Position numbers and translations under genes: made by a program | Notes under the pieces: generated by a model | Database searches by the model: none | Seen by the model: the letters and a program-made list of their open reading frames with translations, nothing else | What the model was told of the DNA's origin: nothing | Assembly: GCA_012035435.1 (NCBI GenBank) | Contig: JAAUPH010000076.1 | Location: forward strand, 1-9,126 | Source: Sphingopyxis sp. | GTDB taxonomy: Bacteria; Pseudomonadota; Alphaproteobacteria; Sphingomonadales; Sphingomonadaceae | DNA: 9,126 nt | Direction of reading: 5' to 3' | In this document: piece after piece, positions 6,959-9,126 of the stretch | Layout of the letters: the number at the start of each line of letters is the position of its first letter | Numbering within the stretch: position 1 is the stretch's first letter

Positions 6959-8551
6959 ATGGCCGCACCCATTGCCGCGACGGCAAGCCCGCACAGCGAC
7001 GAGGGCATCAACGCGCCCGGACTGCAACTGTTCGTCTTTGCGCTCTTCTTCGTGTTCGGCGGCATCACCAGCCTGAACGACGTCATTATCCCCAAATTGA
7101 AAGAGCTGTTCACGCTCAACTATTTGCAGGCGATGTTGATCCAGTCGGCCTTTTTTGCCGCCTATTTCGTGATCGGTCTGCCCGGTGCGGCGCTGGTCAA
7201 GCGGCTTGGCTACATGCGTTCGGCAGTGGCGGGGTTGCTAACGATGACGGCGGGGTGTTTGCTGTTCATTCCCGCGTCGCAGACTGCTATCTATGGCCTG
7301 TTCCTCTTCGCGCTGTTCGTGCTCGCAAGCGGGGTTGTGATCGTACAGGTGGTGTCCAATCCACTGATCAGCCTACTTGGCCCGGCGAAGACTGCACATA
7401 GCCGTTTGACGTTTGCGCAGGCGTTCAACTCGCTAGGTACGACGGTTTTCCCTTATGTCGGCGCGACGTTGATCCTTGGCAGTTTGGCTAATGTGTCGGC
7501 AGCCGAGCTGTCGGGTCCGGCGCTCGATGCCTACCGCACTGCGGAGACAGCGGTCATCGTCAACACATACCTTGGCCTTGCTGTCGCCATCGCGATTGTG
7601 GCGGCCGTCGTCTGGCTGTTCCGCAACGCACTGAAGGGCGAGCGACACGAGCAAAGTTCGATCACCGGCGGCTTCGCGTTGCTGCGCCAGATGCGCTTTG
7701 GCTACGGCGCGCTGTGCATCTTCCTTTATGTGGGCGCAGAGGTCGCAATCGGCTCGATCATCGTCAACTACCTGCAACTGCCGCGCGTCATGGGGCTCGA
7801 CCAGCAGACTGCGGGCGAGATGCTCGTCTATTATTGGGGCGGCGCGATGGTCGGGCGCTTTATCGGTTCGGCGATCCTGCGTGTTGTAAGGCCGGGGCTG
7901 GTGCTGGGCTTCAACGCGGTGGCGGTGATTCTGCTCATCCTCATTTCCGCCAACAGCAGCGGCGAAGTCGCTGGGTACAGCATCCTCGCCATTGGCCTGA
8001 TGAACTCGATCATGTTCCCAACCATCTTCACGCTGGCGTGCGAAGGTCTTGGCAGCCGCGCGGCCGATGGATCGGGGATTATCAACGTGGCGATTGTTGG
8101 GGGCGCGGTGGTGCCGCCACTGACGGGAGCCTTTGCCGATGCTTCGGGCAGCCTGCAGCTCGCCCTGATCATCCCGGCGGTCTGCTATGCCATCATCGCA
8201 GGCTTCGGCCTGTGGACTGCGCGGCGGGCGGTGGCATGTTCTATGACGTCCAGCAGCTCGGCGAGTTCGGCAACGGCGCCGTCAACGCGCCGCCATTCAG
8301 TCTGCGCCTCAGCGTCACCCAGCCCGAGGGACCCTTCCATGATCCGCAGGAGCTTCACCTGCCCTTCGAGCGTCATCTCGCCGACTTCGTCGAGAAAGAT
8401 CGTACCTCGGTCGGCCAACTCGAAGCGGCCGATCCGCTGCGCGATGGCGCCGGTGAAGCTGCCTTTCTCGTGCCCGAACAGCTCGGAGTCCACCAACTCG
8501 GACGGGATCGCCCCGCAGTTCAGCGCCACAAAGGGTTTATCGCTACGCTGA
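6959..8551 (+). CDS. FucP/GluP-type sugar MFS transporter, 3' end replaced by foreign sequence
   Basis: An inner-membrane proton-coupled sugar transporter of the fucose/glucose-galactose (FHS) branch of the MFS, with 12 predicted membrane segments in about residues 22-424. GGITSLND carries D41, matching the essential Asp of FucP (LND motif). VQVVSNP (129-135) has Gln where FucP has a functional Glu; as I recall, the glucose/galactose branch has LQVAANP here, so import of glucose or a short glucan is favoured over fucose. The segment around 7372-7440 ([20 protein letters not shown]) is a family signature. The last believable transporter residues are [12 protein letters not shown], near base 8229. 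Beyond that the frame stays open to TGA 8549-8551, but the last ~106 codons are a low-complexity Ser-rich reading antisense to a sigma-54 activator. The native protein should be about 425-435 residues. The gene starts 5 bases after the halogenase stop. Confidence 0.85.
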   Translation: MAAPIAATASPHSDEGINAPGLQLFVFALFFVFGGITSLNDVIIPKLKELFTLNYLQAMLIQSAFFAAYFVIGLPGAALVKRLGYMRSAVAGLLTMTAGCLLFIPASQTAIYGLFLFALFVLASGVVIVQVVSNPLISLLGPAKTAHSRLTFAQAFNSLGTTVFPYVGATLILGSLANVSAAELSGPALDAYRTAETAVIVNTYLGLAVAIAIVAAVVWLFRNALKGERHEQSSITGGFALLRQMRFGYGALCIFLYVGAEVAIGSIIVNYLQLPRVMGLDQQTAGEMLVYYWGGAMVGRFIGSAILRVVRPGLVLGFNAVAVILLILISANSSGEVAGYSILAIGLMNSIMFPTIFTLACEGLGSRAADGSGIINVAIVGGAVVPPLTGAFADASGSLQLALIIPAVCYAIIAGFGLWTARRAVACSMTSSSSASSATAPSTRRHSVCASASPSPRDPSMIRRSFTCPSSVISPTSSRKIVPRSANSKRPIRCAMAPVKLPFSCPNSSESTNSDGIAPQFSATKGLSLR

Positions 8552-8712
8552 CTGCCCTGATGGATCGCACGCGCAACCATTTCCTTGCCGCTGCCCGTTT
8601 CGCCTTCCACCAGCACGGGGGCTTCACTGGCCGCCACGCGCTCCAGTTGCACCAGCGCACGGTGGTGGGCGGTCGATGCGCCGACGAGTTGGACGTTCGA
8701 TGGTGGCGACAT
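8185..8712 (-). CDS. Sigma-54 activator AAA+ domain, truncated after ~125 residues
   Basis: The first half of an AAA+ domain of a bacterial enhancer-binding protein, the ATPase that remodels RNA polymerase-sigma54. Visible elements are LVGAS near residues 9-13, Walker A GETGSGKE (37-44), NCGAIP (65-70), ELFGHEKG (77-84), the sigma54-contact loop as GSFTGA (84-89; usual form GAFTGA), [10 protein letters not shown] (95-104), and Walker B IFLDE (105-109), ending with KLLRIM (120-125). Similarity stops near base 8338. The sensor motifs, arginine finger and helix-turn-helix domain are absent, and the frame only continues antisense through the receptor-like fragment and the transporter end to 8185. 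ATG 8712 is the only plausible start. An in-frame stop lies at 8797-8799 with no other start codon between, so there is no receiver or other sensor domain upstream, as in PspF-like activators. No clear ribosome site is visible. As it stands this is a broken, non-functional copy. Confidence 0.8.
   Translation of the reverse strand: MSPPSNVQLVGASTAHHRALVQLERVAASEAPVLVEGETGSGKEMVARAIHQGSQRSDKPFVALNCGAIPSELVDSELFGHEKGSFTGAIAQRIGRFELADRGTIFLDEVGEMTLEGQVKLLRIMEGSLGLGDAEAQTEWRRVDGAVAELAELLDVIEHATARRAVHRPKPAMMA
8224..8345 (+). pseudogene. Fragment resembling an Oar-type TonB-dependent receptor
   Basis: In the frame of base 8224 the + strand reads [18 protein letters not shown] followed by [20 protein letters not shown]. 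The GxGMFYD turn and the NAPPFS...TxPxGPF pattern are what I recall from the barrel of Oar-like (carboxypeptidase-regulatory-like) TonB receptors of Acidobacteria and Myxobacteria. The match covers only about 38 residues and has no start, stop or flanking receptor sequence. It lies exactly between the end of transporter similarity and the point where sigma-54 activator similarity is lost on the other strand. It is recognised by pattern only, so the family name is tentative. Confidence 0.4.
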
Positions 8713-8838
8713 CGGTAGGCAAGTGGCCCGGGGCTGACGCGTGGTAACCCTGCCCCAGGCAAGCAGGCAACGTTTGGGGGATGGATGTTCGACCCTTCAT
8801 CGGCCGCTGTAAATCTGCCAAGCTAGGGAGCGCCTCGT
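8713..8838. other. Divergent intergenic region with short AGGCAA repeats
   Basis: The gap lies between the divergent starts of the sigma-54 activator fragment and the DTW gene (183 bases if GTG 8896 is used for the latter). AGGCAAG occurs at 8717-8723 and 8757-8763, and AGGCAAC at 8765-8771. CCTGC (8749-8753) can pair with GCAGG (8763-8767) across a 9-base loop. It must hold promoters for both genes, but I see no clear -10/-35 or -24/-12 pair and no terminator. Confidence 0.4.
8825..8830 (+). promoter_or_regulatory. Possible ribosome binding site for DTW gene
   Basis: AGGGAG lies 8 bases before GTG 8839, the first start codon after the in-frame TAG at 8824-8826. It overlaps that stop. It is the best site seen and supports an upstream start, although protein similarity begins only around base 8920. 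Confidence 0.4.
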
Positions 8839-9126
8839 GTGACGGGCCTACGCGCGGGGCCGAGGCTGCGGTGGGTTTTGTGCGACCCTCGGCCGGTGAA
8901 CCCGCATGCCATCCCAGCCCGTGCCATTTGCCCGCGCTGCCTGCGCCCGCACGCCACTTGCCTGTGCGCGCTGGTGCGGTCCACCTGGCATCACACCGAG
9001 GTGTTGGTGCTGCAGCACCCTCAGGAACAGCGCCAGGCGAAGAACAGCGTGGCCTTGCTGCGCCTCTCTCTGGAGCGCTGCGAGGTGCGGGTGGGCGCCC
9101 GGTTCACAGGCGCCGACCTGCAGGCC
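8839..9126 (+). CDS. DTW domain protein (tRNA-uridine aminocarboxypropyltransferase family), 5' part
   Basis: The N-terminal part of a DTW-domain (TapT/TuaA family) enzyme. Members transfer the aminocarboxypropyl group of S-adenosylmethionine to a uridine in tRNA, giving acp3U. The visible frame shows the characteristic four-cysteine cluster CPRCLRPHATCLC (from base 8929), then EVLVLQHPQEQ, a conserved early strand and loop, and AKNSVALLRLSLERC. The DTW motif itself would be beyond the right edge, so the gene is partial. GTG 8839 is chosen for its ribosome-like AGGGAG. TTG 8878 or GTG 8896 are alternatives, and GTG 8896 would give an N-terminus of more usual length. It is divergent from the sigma-54 fragment and has no link to starch use. 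The lineage differs, or at least cannot be shown to be the same, from that of the amylolytic operon. Confidence 0.75.
   Translation, partial: MTGLRAGPRLRWVLCDPRPVNPHAIPARAICPRCLRPHATCLCALVRSTWHHTEVLVLQHPQEQRQAKNSVALLRLSLERCEVRVGARFTGADLQA

Noticed and set aside
6105..6986. 293-codon open frame on the - strand opposite the halogenase
   Set aside because: It is antisense to a gene with all halogenase motifs, and its translation shows no recognisable family or membrane pattern.
7714..8718. 334-codon + strand frame spanning the transporter end and the sigma-54 fragment
   Set aside because: It is an off-frame reading of the transporter followed by antisense of the activator. Only the short receptor-like stretch at 8224-8345 in this frame has any family pattern, and it is listed separately.
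8749..8767. CCTGC/GCAGG hairpin as a transcription terminator
   Set aside because: The stem is only 5 bp with a 9-base loop, has no following T run, and lies between divergent starts where no terminator is expected.
8906..9126. ATG-started frame at 8906 reading through the DTW region
   Set aside because: Its translation is Arg/Ala-rich without motifs, while the frame of 8896 carries the four-cysteine cluster and the QHP motif of DTW proteins.
1..9126. CRISPR array, transposase, tRNA/rRNA or attachment site
   Set aside because: No regularly spaced repeats, no insertion-sequence ends or transposase motifs, and no tRNA-like or rRNA-like stretches were seen on either strand.

Overview
The first ~8.2 kb look like one stretch of an alphaproteobacterial chromosome, probably a sphingomonad or a Caulobacter relative. 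This is inferred from the tight one-strand operon, the moderately high GC coding style and the gene set: a secreted amylase, a GH13 alpha-glucosidase, a SusB-like GH97 alpha-glucosidase, a flavin-dependent 'tryptophan' halogenase and a FucP/GluP-type sugar MFS transporter. Together they form a starch/maltodextrin utilisation locus. A TonB-dependent receptor and a LacI-type regulator would be expected nearby but are not in the window.

Layout: (1) 1-1736, a GH13 alpha-amylase whose 5' end lies outside the window and whose frame is broken by an apparent one-base loss in an A run at 557-559. (2) 1733-3388, a cytoplasmic GH13 alpha-glucosidase. (3) 3388-5439, an exported GH97 alpha-glucosidase. 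(4) 5436-6953, a flavin-dependent halogenase. (5) 6959 to about 8230, an MFS sugar transporter. Consecutive genes overlap by 1-4 bases or are separated by 5 bases, so they are almost certainly co-transcribed and translationally coupled. The likely working order is dextrin cleavage by the amylase and GH97 outside the inner membrane, uptake by the MFS carrier, and final hydrolysis of short maltooligosaccharides by the cytoplasmic GH13 enzyme. The halogenase has no obvious metabolic role here.

From about 8220 onward the window changes character. The transporter frame loses its natural stop and runs antisense into unrelated DNA. First comes a ~110 bp piece that reads on the + strand like part of an Oar-type (carboxypeptidase-regulatory-like) TonB receptor. 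Next, on the - strand, is the N-terminal ~125 residues of a sigma-54 activator AAA+ domain (start at 8712), cut off at its 3' side near 8338. Then comes a ~125-180 bp intergenic gap, and finally the 5' part of a DTW-domain protein (tRNA aminocarboxypropyltransferase family) that runs off the right edge. Three broken or partial coding fragments joined within about 120 bp look more like a chimeric assembly or a recombination scar than a functional arrangement. I found no convincing new defence or mobile system; the features most worth checking are the halogenase in a starch operon and the junction near 8220-8345.
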